Assembly (NCBI RefSeq): GCF_030348945.1
Contig: NZ_JAUCEN010000002.1
Coordinates: forward strand, 4,898,001-4,962,000
DNA length: 64,000 nucleotides
Reading direction: 5' to 3'
DNA from: Peribacillus sp. ACCC06369
Lineage (GTDB): Bacteria; Bacillota; Bacilli; Bacillales; DSM-1321
In this document: one piece after another, positions 63,958-64,000 of the stretch
Layout of the letters: each line of letters starts with the position of its first letter
How positions within the stretch are numbered: position 1 is the stretch's first letter
Translations under genes and position numbers: made by a program
The notes under the pieces: model-generated
Databases searched by the model: none
What the model was told of the DNA's origin: nothing
Seen by the model: only the letters and a program-made list of their open reading frames with translations

Positions 63958-64000
63958 GGACCCATCCTTCCGTAGTAATAACCAAATATCTAACTATTCG

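Overview
The window is chromosomal DNA from a spore-forming member of the Bacillaceae. An alpha/beta-type small acid-soluble spore protein, a LysM/GH18 spore cortex-lytic enzyme, kapB/kapD, yteA and long stretches of Bacillus subtilis-like gene order (yugO-yugN-pgi-yugJ-yuzA-yugI-alaT-alaR-yugF-yugE-patB, then kapB-kapD-pbpD-yufK-mrpABCDEFG-menI, then pepA-yuiD-yuiC-yuiB-yumB-yumC and yutM-yuzB-yutJ-yuzD-yutI-thrB-thrC-hom) show this. The order and the moderate-to-low G+C look most like the Peribacillus (Bacillus simplex) group, but that genus call is inference. I see no rRNA, tRNA, CRISPR array, insertion sequence or prophage.

Region by region. 0-3.7 kb: a DUF2798 membrane protein, a DinB/GNAT pair, and a compact sigO-rsoA (two-polypeptide sigma factor) locus with a divergent yvrJ. 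3.7-6.9 kb: a membrane-anchored penicillin-acylase-type Ntn hydrolase, preceded by eight helically phased repeats of about 20.6 bp. 7-15.3 kb: an RsbR-like STAS protein, small hypotheticals, an MFS exporter, a SteT-like amino-acid exchanger, UppP, a glycerophosphodiesterase, a spore DNA-binding protein and a YaaH/SleL-type germination enzyme. 15.5-27.7 kb: the yug block (K+ channel, glycolysis, alcohol dehydrogenase, alanine aminotransferase with its Lrp regulator, C-S lyase). 27.8-31.9 kb: an accessory patch (YteA, Mn-catalase, YvbH, an acetyltransferase, cyclophilin). 32-35.8 kb: kapB, kapD, pbpD, yufK. 36.1-41.9 kb: the complete seven-subunit Mrp Na+/H+ antiporter. 41.9-43.2 kb: a MOSC protein and menI. 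43.3-46.9 kb: a self-contained four-gene operon. 47.1-63.9 kb: pepA, yuiD-C-B, type II NADH dehydrogenases and ferredoxin-NADP reductase, Fe-S assembly factors, the threonine operon and an L,D-transpeptidase.

The most interesting locus is the four-gene operon at 43.25-46.94 kb: GTP cyclohydrolase II, RibD, an FAD monooxygenase and a HAD/NT5C-type phosphatase. It has a near-consensus sigma-A promoter overlapped by a perfect 7-bp inverted repeat, a leader of only about 50 nt (too short for an FMN riboswitch), no ribE or ribH, and a terminator that closes it off from menI. It sits exactly where the menI block and the pepA block, which are separated in B. subtilis, are joined. The gene content suggests a pathway that makes a riboflavin-type pyrimidine intermediate and then oxidises and/or dephosphorylates it, rather than ordinary riboflavin synthesis. 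Other leads are the sigO-rsoA locus with a LexA-like dyad, the phased repeat array, a Rex-like box before yumB, and a pair of inverted perfect DnaA boxes near 55.4 kb.
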